In this document: positions 10,640-21,356 of the stretch, piece after piece
How positions within the stretch are numbered: the first letter of the stretch is position 1
Layout of the letters: the number at the start of each line of letters is the position of its first letter
Assembly (NCBI GenBank): GCA_023376005.1
Contig: CM042152.1
Location: 80,170,169 to 80,234,168 of the forward strand
DNA: 64,000 nucleotides
From: Doryteuthis pealeii
Lineage: Eukaryota > Mollusca > Cephalopoda > Myopsida > Loliginidae
Reading direction: 5' to 3'
The notes under the pieces: generated by a model
Database searches by the model: none
What the model was told of the DNA's origin: nothing
What the model saw: the letters and a program-made list of their open reading frames with translations, nothing else
Translations under genes and position numbers: made by a program

Positions 10640-11010
10640 AGTGTGTGTTAAGCACAAAGCCAGCTTTGTGCCAATCTGATACATGACTCACCAAACAATC
10701 CATGAGCTAGATCACCGAAGTTAAGCAGCAATGAGCCTGTTCATTACTTAATTGGGTGACCACTTAAACAACAGCAGGTACTGTAAGCAACCCGGATCCT
10801 TTGTTTATAAAAATTACTTGATTCGGCATTAAATGACCCGAAAAAAGATTGATATGCCGTAAAACAAAACAACCAAACTCAAAACTGAAGTTAAGCAGCA
10901 ATAAGCGTGTCCAATACCTAATTGAGTGACCACTTAAGCAACAACAGGTACAGTAAGTAACCTGAATCAAAATGAATTGCCCCAGTATTAAATGATCTGA
11001 AAAGGGTTTA
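10640..11010 (+). mobile_element. Two 5S-rRNA-derived SINE copies
   Basis: CGAAGTTAAGCAGCAATGAG at 10717 and a second GAAGTTAAGCAGCAATAAG at 10888 are each followed by TAATTG(A/G)GTGACCACTTAA and GTACTGTAAGCAACC or its variant. The order matches 5S rRNA from about nt 50 to the 3' end. Each copy is followed by a short A-rich tail with GATCTGAAAAG or similar. SINE3-type elements with 5S heads are known in animals. Confidence 0.7.
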
Positions 11011-11884
11011 TATGCCGTAAAACAAAACAATAATCCAACCAATCCATGAAGAAGATTATCACATGGAAGTAACAATACTTGTTTGGATGAAGGAGCACTT
11101 GGCACAAGACACTGTTTCATATCAGCTTCACCTGTAGAAGCAGCAGGAAGTTATCACCAAAACAGACGAATTTGACAGGGTTCATTAAGAATAAGATTGT
11201 ATGTTACCGGTTCACTCAGGATCAGAAGATTTACGATGGATAACTCGAAAGAATTTGAATTCATTATCCTTTCTTCAGGTTTGCAATAGCAAAGTGCTCA
11301 TTATTTACTCTATCTATTCCTATCACGAAACATCGGCTAAGTTCTACGCCATTAATTTTTTTTTTGTCATTTTTTTCTTCTCTCTTGTAGTCAGAAGTAG
11401 ACAATTTTCGCGCTAAAGGTTTTCTTGCGGGGCATAAAGGAATCGTCTTGTCTGTAGACTCTTTCAGAAACATTTTGTTATTTGTTATTTTGATTTTTCG
11501 GACCGTTGTCCTCATCTTTATTGTGGTATGTAAAAACAACATTTCGGCCGCTGTATACTCCGACCTTCATTATATACCATCTATAATGTATGGTCCATAT
11601 ATTTTAGACGTCAATTTTTTTAAATCTAATATTTTTAAAGAATAATGCAATGTAAGTATATCAAAAAGTTTCTGAACTTCCTAAGTGTATGATTTAAAAA
11701 AAGAATAATTTTAAAGAATAAATAGATAAAAAAATATGATTTTAAAGACAGAAATAAAAACAAACAAACATGATCTACATAAATAAAAAAACATTTGAAG
11801 AAAAAAAGAAAGAAAAAAGAAATTTTCATATATTTAAAAAAAAAACATGATTAAAAAAGTATGATTTAAAAAGAAAACAAAAAA
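11011..11884. other. Unassigned AT-rich region
   Basis: Short open frames on both strands, all low complexity. No splice-bounded exon or domain recognised. Confidence 0.4.
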
Positions 11885-12095
11885 ACCTCCAGGTTCCTGG
11901 TTCGGTACCGGCCCTCGCTAACTCAACGTATGAGTAGCACAGGAATCGGTGCGGTAAATTGATGACCTTATGGTAGGTGTGGCGCACCGCCTCAGACACT
12001 AAAAAAATATCCTTGTCCGGCGCTTGTGAAAAGGGGATAGACTCCCTCGCTATTTGGTTAATACCGACTTTAAGCCACCCCGACGACTTACATTA
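11885..12095 (+). mobile_element. SINE-B copy, head truncated
   Basis: SINE-B has a head with GCTCAGTCGGTAGAG and B-box GGTTCGATACC. The body GCGTATGAGTAGCACAGG, TGATGGTAGGTGTGGCGC and GTGAAAAGGGGATAGAC is followed by the tail ACCGACTTTAGGCCACCCCG. This copy starts just before the B-box (GGTTCGGTACC) and runs to the tail. Confidence 0.8.
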
Positions 12096-12219
12096 AAGGT
12101 GTTAAAATATCAAGATTCGTCAAATGTCTGTCATCTTAGACTGTGCCATTTTGAGTCCGATTTCAACCTAACATTAAAAAATTGTTAGAGTCGTACGTGG
12201 AAATTAAAAAAAAAAACTA

Positions 12220-12400
12220 TGTTAGGAGACTCTTGGAAAAGGTATAAATCCAATTATTCACCCTCTAGCTATGGGTAAAATGTAAAGACAGATCTTTAAC
12301 TTTGCTATGGTTACCGGTTTAGAAGTTAAACTGAATTTAAACTAAAGGGACTCTTTCATTAGACAAATTACTTTGAGAGTTTCTCCTTTTAATATTTATT
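12220..12400 (+). mobile_element. SINE-A relic
   Basis: GACTCTTGGAAAAGGTATAAA, CTAGCTATGGGTAAAATG and GGTTACCGGTTTAG follow SINE-A order with many substitutions. The head is lost. Confidence 0.6.
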
Positions 12401-13120
12401 TTATAAAAAATACAAAAATGTGACAAGGCCTAAAATGGGAAGAAGGAGGCTGGTATTTTCTATCTTAACTTTTAACATAACTATTTTCATTCGTGACCCA
12501 ATTCATACTACAAATTTCCATTCACCAATTCAAACTACAATCATCCAAACTTACCGGTCTCTCCATGAGAAACCTACGCCTAATCCCGTATTTACATAGT
12601 CGTGAGGGAGGGAGGATGATTTGATTTCTATATACAATTAAAACGAAAACGAAAAAGAAAACCCCAGTGAAAACAATGTGAGAGAAAAAAAGCTTCTCCT
12701 CCTACTACTACTATTGCCCGTAAAAATACTTCAATAAATAAAAGATGTTAATATATTCTTGTTTTTGTTAAGACTTGACCAAGAAAATGAATATCAGTCA
12801 CATGAAGATTGAAGTGCAGGTCATTTCTTCAATACTTATTTTTCAAAGTCTATTTCATATATCATTTACGAAGTCTTCTATTCTTTCAAATTAATTTCAT
12901 TTTTTTCTTATTACCCTGTACTATATAAGAGTTCATTTCCGTATAAGCATTCAATACAATAACTTGATTAAAAGTACGTTACGAACCTTTTTTTGCCAGA
13001 CATTCAGTGTATCAAAACAGACTTACAATATGGCTGACAGAGTAATGCTAACTACTTCAAGTATTGACCTTGTCAAGAACAGACCAGTTATTGGCTGAGT
13101 CTCTCTGTCTCTCTCTCTCC
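12401..13120. other. Unassigned; possible promoter-like stretch
   Basis: Around 12918-12935 a TATA-like ACTATATAAGAG lies about 30 bp before an otherwise ordinary sequence. It could be part of an LTR or a chance match. No partner copy was found, so it stays unassigned. Confidence 0.3.
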
Positions 13121-14100
13121 CTGTGTGTGTGTGTGTGTGTGTATCTCTCTCTCTCCATTAAATATAGGAGTTGAACAAAGACATTTGACAGTTGCTAAGG
13201 GAGAGAATAGAAGAAACATGTCTTCGTCGACATTCAACAAGTCACTAAATGATGGAGTGACCTGGTGTTATCTGACACTTCCCAATCCTAAGAAACTCTA
13301 CCCGAGTTCGATTCCTAAGAATAATGACAAGTCAAGACAGTCCGGAGCCAAACAAAATCGGATTCAAATCAGCACAGTTTGTTTATTATTAAGAATTTTT
13401 CTTTTTTCATTTTTTTTTCAATCTATTTTCGCTGCTTTTCCTAATTTATTGCCGTTTATAGTCAAGGTCACTCAGAGAAAAAATAACAGCAAAAACAAAA
13501 TAATTTTGTTTGCACAACTCGTTCAATTTGGAGAGAAAAAAATCGCATATTTTTATTTTCCTTGTGTTTATTGATTGATTCTAACTGCATATTTGTCTTT
13601 TGTTTGTAAATATATTGTTGAATGTTTCCGACTAAGAATTGAAATTTCAAATATGTATAATTCAAGAAATTGAACAACAAAAATATTGTGTATGACATCT
13701 TGGATATCTCCCCTTTTTTTACTATCTTCTCAAATCAACCTTTTAAGAATAAAATCTTCACAAAGAAAATAGACAATATTTAGACAATATTTATCTCAGA
13801 CACAAAATAGAATATGAAACGTTTTTCTTGTGGATTTATGTCCTGTTCCTATTTCTGTATCCATTCATTACTAAAAATGGGTAATTTTCAGGGACGTGAA
13901 GTCGGAACACAAAACCTTCGACTTCAACTCCTCTATATGTAAGTAATTATAACCTACAAATCTCATAAAACCTATGCATACGCTCCTAACTTGAGTAAAC
14001 CTATATCATAATTGGTTTATATCATAATTGAGAAAGAATTATTATTATGAATTCAACTAGAGTCGGAGTCGGTATAGTTGTACTGACTCCGATTCTAGTG
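13121..14100. other. Unassigned region
   Basis: An open frame of 149 codons (13125-13574, plus) starts inside a GT/TC microsatellite. It shows no recognisable domain and I do not call it a gene. Confidence 0.4.
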
Positions 14101-14270
14101 ACCCCTTAATTGCTTTAGACTGATTCCACAGCCATGGTCATTTTATGCATAGAGGTTAGGGAATCGCGTTCATATTTACATTTTGCCTAGTTGTTTGAGG
14201 ATTGTTTTTTCACAATATATTATCGGATACAAATAATTTTTAAACATAGATGGAAACCTAACAGGTACTT
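14101..14270 (-). mobile_element. SINE-D-type tail fragment
   Basis: Parallels 1845-2035 and 27345-27480: GTCATTTTATGC, TTAGGGAATCGCGTTCAT, TACATTTTGCCTAGTTGTTT and AACCTAACAGG in the same order. Confidence 0.55.
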
Positions 14271-14276
14271 AGACTT

Positions 14277-14398
14277 CAGGTCGGGAGGGGGCGGAGGGAT
14301 GGAGAGAGAGAGGAGGAGAGACGGGGATGAGGAGAGAGGGGAGGGGGACGGATGAGGAGGGAGGGGGACGGATGAGGAGGGAGGGGGACGGACAACCC
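14277..14398. repeat. G-rich minisatellite
   Basis: About three clean copies of a 20-bp unit (GGGAGGGGGACGGATGAGGA), preceded by a degenerate GGAGAGAG stretch. It is strongly purine-biased on the plus strand, with G-runs of 3-5. Confidence 0.9.
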
Positions 14399-14754
14399 CA
14401 TAACCGGACTTAATAGATGCCCCTCCCCACTCGCAATACTCTGATGACCCACCAACCTACCAATGTACTGGATAAGTAGAGTATCTCAAAGGCTAAAATA
14501 TAAGTACAATAAATTAGCTTATATTCGCCGCATCTCCAAACTATAAAATTAGACCAATTTAGCGAATGACCTGAAAATCTTTTCTTCGCGATGCAAAGTC
14601 TTAATTTATTAATTGGCCAAATAAGAATTTGTTCACACCTTGGAAATATGACGAGAGGGAAATAAATCAATAGATATTTATAAAGAGACGAAGTCAAAAT
14701 GTAATACGAACTGTTGTATGACATAATTAAGAAGAAGAGGTAGATAGGAGATGC

Positions 14755-15410
14755 TCCGAAAGTAATGCCTCCAATTCGTTTCCATGGAAACTAAAACGGA
14801 CACAAGGACAGGCGGGTCAAAGTTTAAGTACGGGACATGTATACCGAAAAGGGAATGATGTGGGTCCCTTAAGGAAAAATTGTGATATTGCAAAAAGTTC
14901 CTGGTACCTATAAATGGGGGGGGGGCATTCCTAAAATGAGGTAACTAAGCGAGTACACGGTACTATTAGTGTTTTTTTTTGTTTTTTTTGTTTTTTGTAA
15001 TTTAACCATTGTAGTCCTTTTAAACAATAAACAATAGAATTATTCTGATTAATTATTCTAACTCCGATACTATCTTAGATTTTTCATATGTCACAAGTGA
15101 ATGGTCTGTCCATCTTTATTAAATTCTATGACTTGATTAGTTAAGTTAAAAGGAAAAAAATGACATGATGATATGCATTAAAAAATTGAAATAATTTATT
15201 ATAAGTTATTTTGATTTATCACCTAGATATATAAATAATTTTTTATTGTATTTACATCTAGATAATGAATGTTATAGTTAAGTTATTGGTACCAGGTACT
15301 TTTTACAATATCATTATTTCTTAAAGACCCTCCCCTTTTTGGCATACATGTCTGGTACCTAAACTTTGATACCCCCCCCCGAAAGGGAGCACAATAATGC
15401 TGTTAAAGTT
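14755..15410. mobile_element. DNA element with about 90-100 bp inverted arms
   Basis: The arms at 14814-14911 and 15283-15371 are reverse complements with scattered differences. Each holds GATATTG(C/T)AAAAAG near CTGGTACC and GACATGTAT. G- and C-runs (14917, 15374) flank the arms. Outside the left arm, GCTCCGAAAGTAATGCCTCC resembles a mariner end. It has the size and shape of a non-autonomous DNA transposon. No transposase frame is seen. Confidence 0.6.
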
Positions 15411-15561
15411 TTCACCTACAAATCACTATTTGGCACTTGCCCTAAATAGCGGAGAAAAATGAAAATTCTTTATTGTTTGATTTAAAGTTAATTCCCAAAA
15501 ATTTGGCCTTCTGTCACAAGTCGACACATTAGTGATGCTCTATCCAATATGCTCCCCCGTA

Positions 15562-15565
<4 letters not shown>

Positions 15566-15603
<38 letters not shown>
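15566..15603. repeat. (TA)n inside a short palindrome
   Basis: The TA run is framed by CTCCCCCGTATAATATTATA on the left and ACACGGGGGTC on the right, so CCCCCGT and ACGGGGG can pair around it. Confidence 0.85.
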
Positions 15604-15606
<3 letters not shown>

Positions 15607-15722
15607 GGGGGTCCTGAGCACCTCACGTGAATTGTTCTCAATTAGTTTTTACCTAAGGTCATTGTCAGTAGAAAGAAATTGATTTTAGAAAAGTTTTCTA
15701 AGTGTTTGACAAAAAAACTCTC

Positions 15723-15723
<1 letters not shown>

Positions 15724-15760
<37 letters not shown>
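15724..15760. repeat. (TA)n microsatellite
   Basis: TA run of about 36 bases. Confidence 0.95.
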
Positions 15761-15763
<3 letters not shown>

Positions 15764-16285
15764 TCCAACCACCAAAAAATATTATGTATCGACCATCGAT
15801 ATCTCTTTAGTGGTTTGGAAGGGAAAGAATAGAGAAATATGGCCGATGGCTGAAATTTAAATGAAGACAATTTTTAAATGTAACCACTCATTTTAAGTAA
15901 AAAAAAAAAAAAATGAAGCAAATGACTAAAACTTATCTGGATGGTGAATGTAAATATTAGATTCCAAGAAAAAAAATTGCATATTATCGTAAGAATTTCA
16001 TCAGTGAATGATTCGGGACTTAACAAGTGACTCGCAAAATCTTATCTTTTTTTTTAACTATAGATAATCCTTTATGTTGATCATACAGTCGTAGTGTAAT
16101 GGTTACCAAGCTTGCCTCACAAATCAATTACTAATGAGTTCGATCCTCACCGAGTGGCCCGTACTTGTTATCTGGAGCCAAATCTAATTTATACTTAGCA
16201 AATCACTTATTTCACCGAGCCTTGTCATAAAAGGTTTCTCTAGGTCTACAAGAAAACATTTTCCTTTTTCGATCCTTATTTTCTC
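15761..16285. other. Unassigned; tRNA-like trace at 16085
   Basis: GTCGTAGTGTAATGGTTACC followed by GAGTTCGATCCTCACC (16088-16157) resembles a tRNA-derived head with B-box GAGTTCGATCC, most likely an isolated SINE head. No further body recognised. Confidence 0.4.
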
Positions 16286-16289
16286 AGGC

Positions 16290-16505
16290 GTCGTTCTATC
16301 TTAAAACAAAGTTGGTGGTGTGGCTTATTGTCCAGAGAAATTCTTTTTGCCGATGTGGAGCACCACACCTACCGTCATTTTCCAGATAACACTTTACCGC
16401 ACAGATCAGATCACCCAAGCTGTGCTAGTTGAGTTGGCGAGGACCGGTATCGAACCAGGAACCTTGTGATTCCTAGCCGCGTGCTCTTACTGACTGAGCT
16501 AAACA
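16290..16505 (-). mobile_element. SINE-B copy (reverse)
   Basis: Read on the minus strand: GCTCAGT, GGTTCGATACC, GCGTATGAG replaced by a degraded form, then the CCTACC region and a tail with GGGG lost. The head end is at about 16505. Confidence 0.75.
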
Positions 16506-16649
16506 TTAATGTATCTCTTAAAAATCATCGAGGCTAAATTTCCGTTCTAACAACGATCCATGATAATATTGGTTGCTTTTATTTAGCAAGGATTTTAATT
16601 GCCATTCTGTAGTTATCTACGTTATTTCGAGAATTTAGATCCTCTAAAG

Positions 16650-16790
16650 TGATGAGATGATGGTAGGTGTGGCACTTCACCTCAGACGCTAAAACCACTC
16701 CCCTCGTTCTAGCGCTAGTGAAAAGGGGATAGACTACCTGTCTGGCTGATACAGACTTTAGACCACCACGACGATTTAGCTGTATCTTTA
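16650..16790 (+). mobile_element. SINE-B copy, 5' truncated
   Basis: Starts at GATGATGGTAGGTGTGGC and runs through AGCGCTAGTGAAAAGGGG to ACCACGACGATTTA. Confidence 0.75.
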
Positions 16791-16897
16791 ATCTTTACAG
16801 ATCACTGCCGTCCCTCACAATCCTATAACCCCCACCACCAGAACCTTTCCTCTCAAGTGACTCATCAAACCCGCTGCAGATCCACAAAGTTTGATGC

Positions 16898-16937
16898 AAA
16901 TATGACATAGGAAGGGCGTCCTTCCTATGTCATATTA
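16898..16937. repeat. Short perfect palindrome
   Basis: AATATGACATAGGAAGG, a 4-nt GCGT spacer, then its exact reverse complement. A DNA or RNA hairpin of 17 bp is predicted. Confidence 0.85.
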
Positions 16938-17210
16938 AAGTTAAAATAGCGTCCAATATTATGCAAACCCCGATATAATTATCATTCATTTACAGATTAG
17001 AGATTAAAGCATTAAACCTTTAGAATCCGAACGGGTGGTATTTGTGACGTCACTTAAAAGTAGATATTTACCCAACCCGTTCACCACGGGTAGGATGTGA
17101 CACAAGGTCGCAAGTCTAGGGCATCTAGCGTGGGTCGAACTCGCAATTCAGTAGTAATGGATTTGAGAGACTAGCTTGCTAACCAATTTCTACATAGTAA
17201 CTGTCTAGTA

Positions 17211-17691
17211 GGGTAGAGCGATTTTGAAACTGTAACGTCTCCCATGTTGTGAAAGTTGCAAATTAACGTAAACAATTACCACACAAAATATTTTTCTACA
17301 AAACTTTGCCTTCATTTGAGGAAATAGATTTCAATCTTTCAAAATGTTATCCCTACTACATCTTAATTAAGCATATCGGAGATGTCGGTGATGATGGGGG
17401 GATATTGTCAGTTATAAAAATATATTGTTAGTTATAAAATCTTATTTATTTCATTTCTGTTTTAAATATTTAAATTGCTAAATTTTCTAACCAATTTTTG
17501 GGCCAAATCTTTCAAAAACGATGATTTTAGTGTATTTTAACTGGCGATCTTTGATGCTATTTCCTAAAAATGGCACAAGTAAGCGATCTAGTTTTTGCTA
17601 TCAGTATTTATTATACCAACACACAACTTTCGCTGTTTGAGAGAATTTGATATTTTAACAAAGTGAAAAATCAACCTACCCTACTGTCTAG
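17211..17691. mobile_element. Complete hAT-type MITE with 8-bp target duplication
   Basis: The element spans 17219-17683 (465 bp). It starts TAGGGTAGAGCGATTTT and ends with the complement of TAGGGTAGGTTGATTTTT. CTGTCTAG flanks both sides exactly (17211-17218 and 17684-17691). An 8-bp duplication with short TIRs is the hAT signature. No transposase is encoded. A second copy, in reverse and lacking one end, is at 47911-48377. The TIR pair differs by a few bases, so the copy is not the youngest. Confidence 0.85.
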
Positions 17692-17734
17692 CCACAATGC
17701 AGTCAATTAACTGTTAAATTGCAACATTTTACAT

Positions 17735-17755
17735 TTCAGGGGGGGGGGCTTCTAA
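17735..17755. repeat. G-run
   Basis: Ten consecutive Gs on the plus strand, one of many such runs in the window. Confidence 0.9.
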
Positions 17756-17879
17756 GAGTTAAGGGTATTGTTTTATTTCTAGGTCTACTATGATGTCCCT
17801 TATCGTAGTTAGATACAGATTTACATACAATAAGAATGTTGGTAATGTACAGACATATGTAGTGACTAATTACAAACTA

Positions 17880-18260
17880 TATTCACCTTGACTTAATGTC
17901 AGCGGGGCTTAGAATAGCCAAACAGCATCCCCCTGCAAAGGGACAATACCCAGCCAATAAAGTGGTGTTCTTGAAGTATATCTGACGTTGAGGCTCCCGT
18001 TCTGGAGGAGTGTGAAGAACTCTTTCATTGCCATTACTTCCAGGTCCACTCTACCCTGGAGTGATAGTATTTGTTAGTATAATTTCTATTAGGTCAAATA
18101 GATTTGTTTAAAAATTAGTCTTATTTGGTAGGACAGTGTGCCAAAAAACAACAAAAAACTACACAAATGACGTACTATTTCCATAACATCTCAGCATAAA
18201 ATAACCCTAGATGGGTTGACATCCGTTAAAAATCAATTATTGACTAAATGAATGCATGCA
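17880..18260 (+). mobile_element. SINE-D copy
   Basis: SINE-D core: GAGGCTCCCGTTCTGGAGGA, TCATTGCCATTACTTCCAGG, TCCACTCTACCCTGGAGTG, and a tail with AAATAACC(C/A)TAGATGGGTTGACAT and GTTAAAA. Better copies are at 20520 and 25190. The head has no clear tRNA match. Confidence 0.65.
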
Positions 18261-18482
18261 AAATGATTATATTAGAGAAGCAGTTATACAACAAATAACA
18301 GTACTTTCTTTTTGAAACCGTGATATAAGATTATTTCCTAAGAAATACCAATCTGGAGAGGAAGGCTTAAAAAAATATATATATGGAAAAACTGTCCTAT
18401 TAATATAACGACACAAAAAGGAAACTACATTTACACTTAACATTTTTCATTTTGTCCCTCACAAAAACATTCCTTAACAGTA

Positions 18483-18520
18483 TCCTGATGATGGTATAAT
18501 ACCGAAATATTGACACATAA
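18483..18520 (+). ncRNA. Hammerhead-like hairpin, non-canonical
   Basis: CTGATGA, one extra T, a GGTAT/ATACC stem, then GAAAT. The extra base between CTGATGA and the stem departs from the canonical hammerhead, and I find no closing stem I. It resembles the 3' motif of Penelope-like and related elements. Confidence 0.4.
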
Positions 18521-18699
18521 AATTGTTTCCCCTGATCGTAATATCCTGTGTTTGTTATATTTTTGAAAATATCTTCATCTCATTTTTTTTTATTAAAAGA
18601 AAAATAAAATAAAACAAACCTCGTCGGCTTCATCTGTTGGTAAAGATTTCTTCAAAAGAGATTTTCTATGAAATTTTCCTGGTTGCATTTAGCTAAAGC

Positions 18700-19080
18700 A
18701 AATACCAATTTTAAGATTGGTTGTTTTAGTGGTGGGGTTTATGTGGGGTTTCTTCGTTTGACTTATCTGTTGTTTTTCGGGGGAGGGGGTGTCAATAAAA
18801 TTCCCGAGGGAGGACGTTTTTCGAACAGAAGTATATCAATTGCAAAGAATGACGATGACAAAAAGATCCAAAAGAAACGATTTTTTTGTGTGTGTGGTGG
18901 AGTTTATGGCTTGGTTTGTTTTTGCTTTTTTTTCGGGGGGGGGGGTCTTTTTTTTGGGGGGGGGGTTGCAATAAAATTCCTGAGGGAGGATGTTTTACGA
19001 ACAGAAGTATATCAAGCGCAAAGAAGTGACCAAGTGACCAAACCAAAAAAGAAACAAATCCTTTGGTGCTTGAATTAAAT
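18700..19080. repeat. Tandem duplication with long G-runs
   Basis: Two units of about 165-170 bp, starting at about 18720 and 18890. Each has a GTTTATG..TTTTTC stretch, a G-run block, CAATAAAATTCC(C/T)GAGGGAGGA, and GAACAGAAGTATATCAA. The second unit has G-runs of about 12 and 11 separated by T9. The open frames here are repeat-derived. Confidence 0.8.
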
Positions 19081-19759
19081 TTTTGTCTCCCCCCTTTTAT
19101 ATTCACAGCTTCTTTGATTAATAAATGTGGATGATTCGAGACTATGAAAATATGTGCCAAATATAGCTCGACATTAATATATATTTTCTTCTTGGTTTTA
19201 AGTTTAAAGAATTCTTTATTCTTAATTTTTTTTTTTTTTTCAAAATTCTTTTCCTGTTATTCGGAATAATTTTCTTTCTGTTTTTGGAAAAATCCTTTTT
19301 GGAAAAATCCTCCTATAGAAGAGAAAGAAATGAAGATATGTACATAACTGGATGAGCTTTTAAAACTTTGTAATTATTCCTCGTTAGTTGATTGCAGAAA
19401 GAGAAGAAAAAATGTTCACAGATCACATGACACTATTTTAGCCTCTTACTTGTCTTCAGGTCAAAAAAGATTTGTTAAACAAACGGGCCGGAAGTCTTCA
19501 CACACAGCAGCTAACCTGGAACGATCTATTTGTACGAGGGGGTGGTAGGAAGAAAAGTTTGGTGGTGGGGGTTGGAGAGGACCAATGAGAGTCGGAGAAC
19601 AGAATCCTTATTAATGAGGTAAGAGACGGAGGAGAGAGAGAAGGAGAGACTGTTAAGGCAGATCTATTTACCAACAGTGATGCATCGGGCTCCAAGTTAT
19701 TTTCAATTTTGTTTCTGGGATGAGAACAGGAAAATTAAATATTTACACCTCGTGGATAT
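19081..19759. other. Unassigned region
   Basis: AT-rich sequence, then a short purine-rich stretch at 19620-19650. No repeat family or gene recognised. Confidence 0.4.
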
Positions 19760-20155
19760 CATAGATTCCATAAACGCAGTCGGTGGGTGGCCCCGGTTGT
19801 TGTTATTTATAAAACTTTTTTTAATCAGGCATAACAGGCCTCGAGTTGCTTACAGTTACTAAGTGGTCACCCATCTAAGTATTGTACAGGATCATTGCTG
19901 CTTAACTTCAGTCATATTGGCGGGCACTGGTGCTTTCATTGTGACTAGACTGTCATCGATTGAATTTAGCACGAAGCTGAAAGTGTCCCCAAGGGAGGAT
20001 CGAACTTACTCCTCAGTAGCAACTGATCTGCTAAGTGGTCACCCATTTAGATAGTGAACCGGATCATTGCTACTTAACTTCATCAGACATGAACCGATGT
20101 ATTTAGTGTGACTTGACCATAAATCAGTAATTTACTAAGCTTAGTAGGTGGGGGT
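19760..20155 (-). mobile_element. Two 5S-rRNA-derived SINE copies (reverse)
   Basis: On the minus strand GAAGTTAAGCAGCAATGATC, then TTAGATGGGTGACCACTTAG and AACTGTAAGCAACTC reproduce the 3' two thirds of 5S rRNA. A second, more diverged copy lies at 20020-20155. The piece between (19930-20020) has CCAAGGGAGGATCGAAC, apparently part of the SINE tail. Confidence 0.7.
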
Positions 20156-20167
20156 AACCCGTGGTGT

Positions 20168-20395
20168 GTGGGTGGGGGAGGTAACCCGTGGTGTAATGAC
20201 TAATGTGCTAGACTGCGACATTGTAGTAAGCTAGTTCGAACTCCAATCGCGCTGTTACGTTCATTTTCGGACTAATACCATTGAGAAAGGTTCTTATCCC
20301 CAACAATAAGTTAAATAGTACCACTAATGTTTTCCACAAGGATGGCTTGGGCATTAAATAACCTACGAAGATTGATGTGTCATTAAACAAAGAAA
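20168..20395 (+). mobile_element. SINE-C copy
   Basis: GTGGTGTAATGACTAATGTG, TAGTTCGAACTCCAATCGCG, GACTAATACCATTGAGAAAG, GGCATTAAATAACC and an A-rich end. Confidence 0.8.
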
Positions 20396-20519
20396 TCAAA
20401 CCAAACCAAAAAAAAAAACTTATTTTAGGACGAAGCCAGAAGTATAGGGCACCCAGTGAGAACCGAATTCATTAATCATTACACTACGCGAAGGGTATAA
20501 GGGGGGCTGTTGGTGTTTG

Positions 20520-20860
20520 GTTGGTTAGATTTTAGGACATGTCAGCGGTGACTGAGGGTCTTCATGTCCTGGGTATGACGTTAAACTCTATCTGATAGTG
20601 AGGTTCCAGTTCTGGAGGTCTGAGGAATGTGAAGCATCCCTTCATCACCATTGCTCCCAGGTCCACTCTGACCCGGAGTGGTAGTACCTGTTAGAGTCCC
20701 ATCTATGAGTTAAATAAAAAAAAATGAGTTTGGAACAATGAGTTTTAAAAAATTGAGTACCTATGAAGAAGGAATAAACCAAACGTCTTTGACATAAAAT
20801 GATCGAATGGGTTGACATGCCGTAAAACCCAAATAACTAAACAACCAACTAAAGAGAAAG
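20520..20860 (+). mobile_element. SINE-D copy
   Basis: GACTGAGGGTCTTCATGTCC, GAGGTTCCAGTTCTGGAGG, CACCATTGCTCCCAGGTCC, TGACCCGGAGTGGTAGTACC, CCCATCTATGAGTTAAATA and GGGTTGACATGCCGTAAAAC are in canonical order. Confidence 0.75.
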
Positions 20861-20889
20861 AAAAGTCGATGTATAGAAAATATATCTTG

Positions 20890-21090
20890 CTTATTCGTCC
20901 GCCTCGTTGGCTGGAGCTTAGAATACACCGATCCCATCCTCTACAGAGGGATAATGCCCCCAACCCCAAAAAGAAGGGGTTTTGGGGGGATTAAACTACA
21001 TCTTATGGCGAGGTTTAAGTTCTGGAGATTTGAAGGGCGTAGAGTGTAGAGTACTCCTTTCTTGCCATTACTCCCAGGTCAATTCTGACT
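20890..21090 (+). mobile_element. SINE-D copy, variant head
   Basis: GCCTCGTTGGCTGGAGCTTAG, then CTACAGAGGGATAATGCCCC, GGCGAGGTTTAAGTTCTGGAG and GCCATTACTCCCAGGTC. It is cut by a short TA run at about 21090. The head matches 17905 rather than 20525. Confidence 0.65.
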
Positions 21091-21099
21091 ATATATATA

Positions 21100-21303
21100 T
21101 TCGACAAGGAACCTGGTTCGATACCGACCCTGGCCAACTCAGCGTATGAGTAGCACAATGATCTGTGCGGTAAAGGAGGAGTTGATGGTAAGGGTGGCGC
21201 TCCATGTCAGACGCCAAAAAATCTTCTTGGTCTAGTCCTATTGAAAATGGGATAGACACCCTCACTGTCTGGCTGATACCGACTTTAGGCCGCCCCGTCG
21301 GCT

Positions 21304-21305
<2 letters not shown>
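21100..21305 (+). mobile_element. SINE-B copy
   Basis: CCTGGTTCGATACCGACC, GCGTATGAGTAGCACAATG, GATGGTAAGGGTGGCGCTCC, and the tail CGACTTTAGGCCGCCCCGTC, running directly into a 48-bp TA repeat. Confidence 0.8.

Positions 21306-21351
<46 letters not shown>
21305..21351. repeat. (TA)n microsatellite
   Basis: TA run at the tail of the SINE-B copy. Confidence 0.95.

Positions 21352-21356
<5 letters not shown>

Noticed and set aside
12910..13000. LTR promoter with TATA box
   Set aside because: No second LTR copy, no TG...CA ends, no primer-binding site seen; a TATA word alone is weak in AT-rich DNA.
13125..13574. 149-codon frame as a host gene
   Set aside because: Its start lies in a GT microsatellite, composition is ordinary non-coding and I recognise no domain or splice context.
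16088..16157. tRNA gene
   Set aside because: A- and B-box-like words are present, but no cloverleaf can be drawn; it reads as an isolated SINE head.
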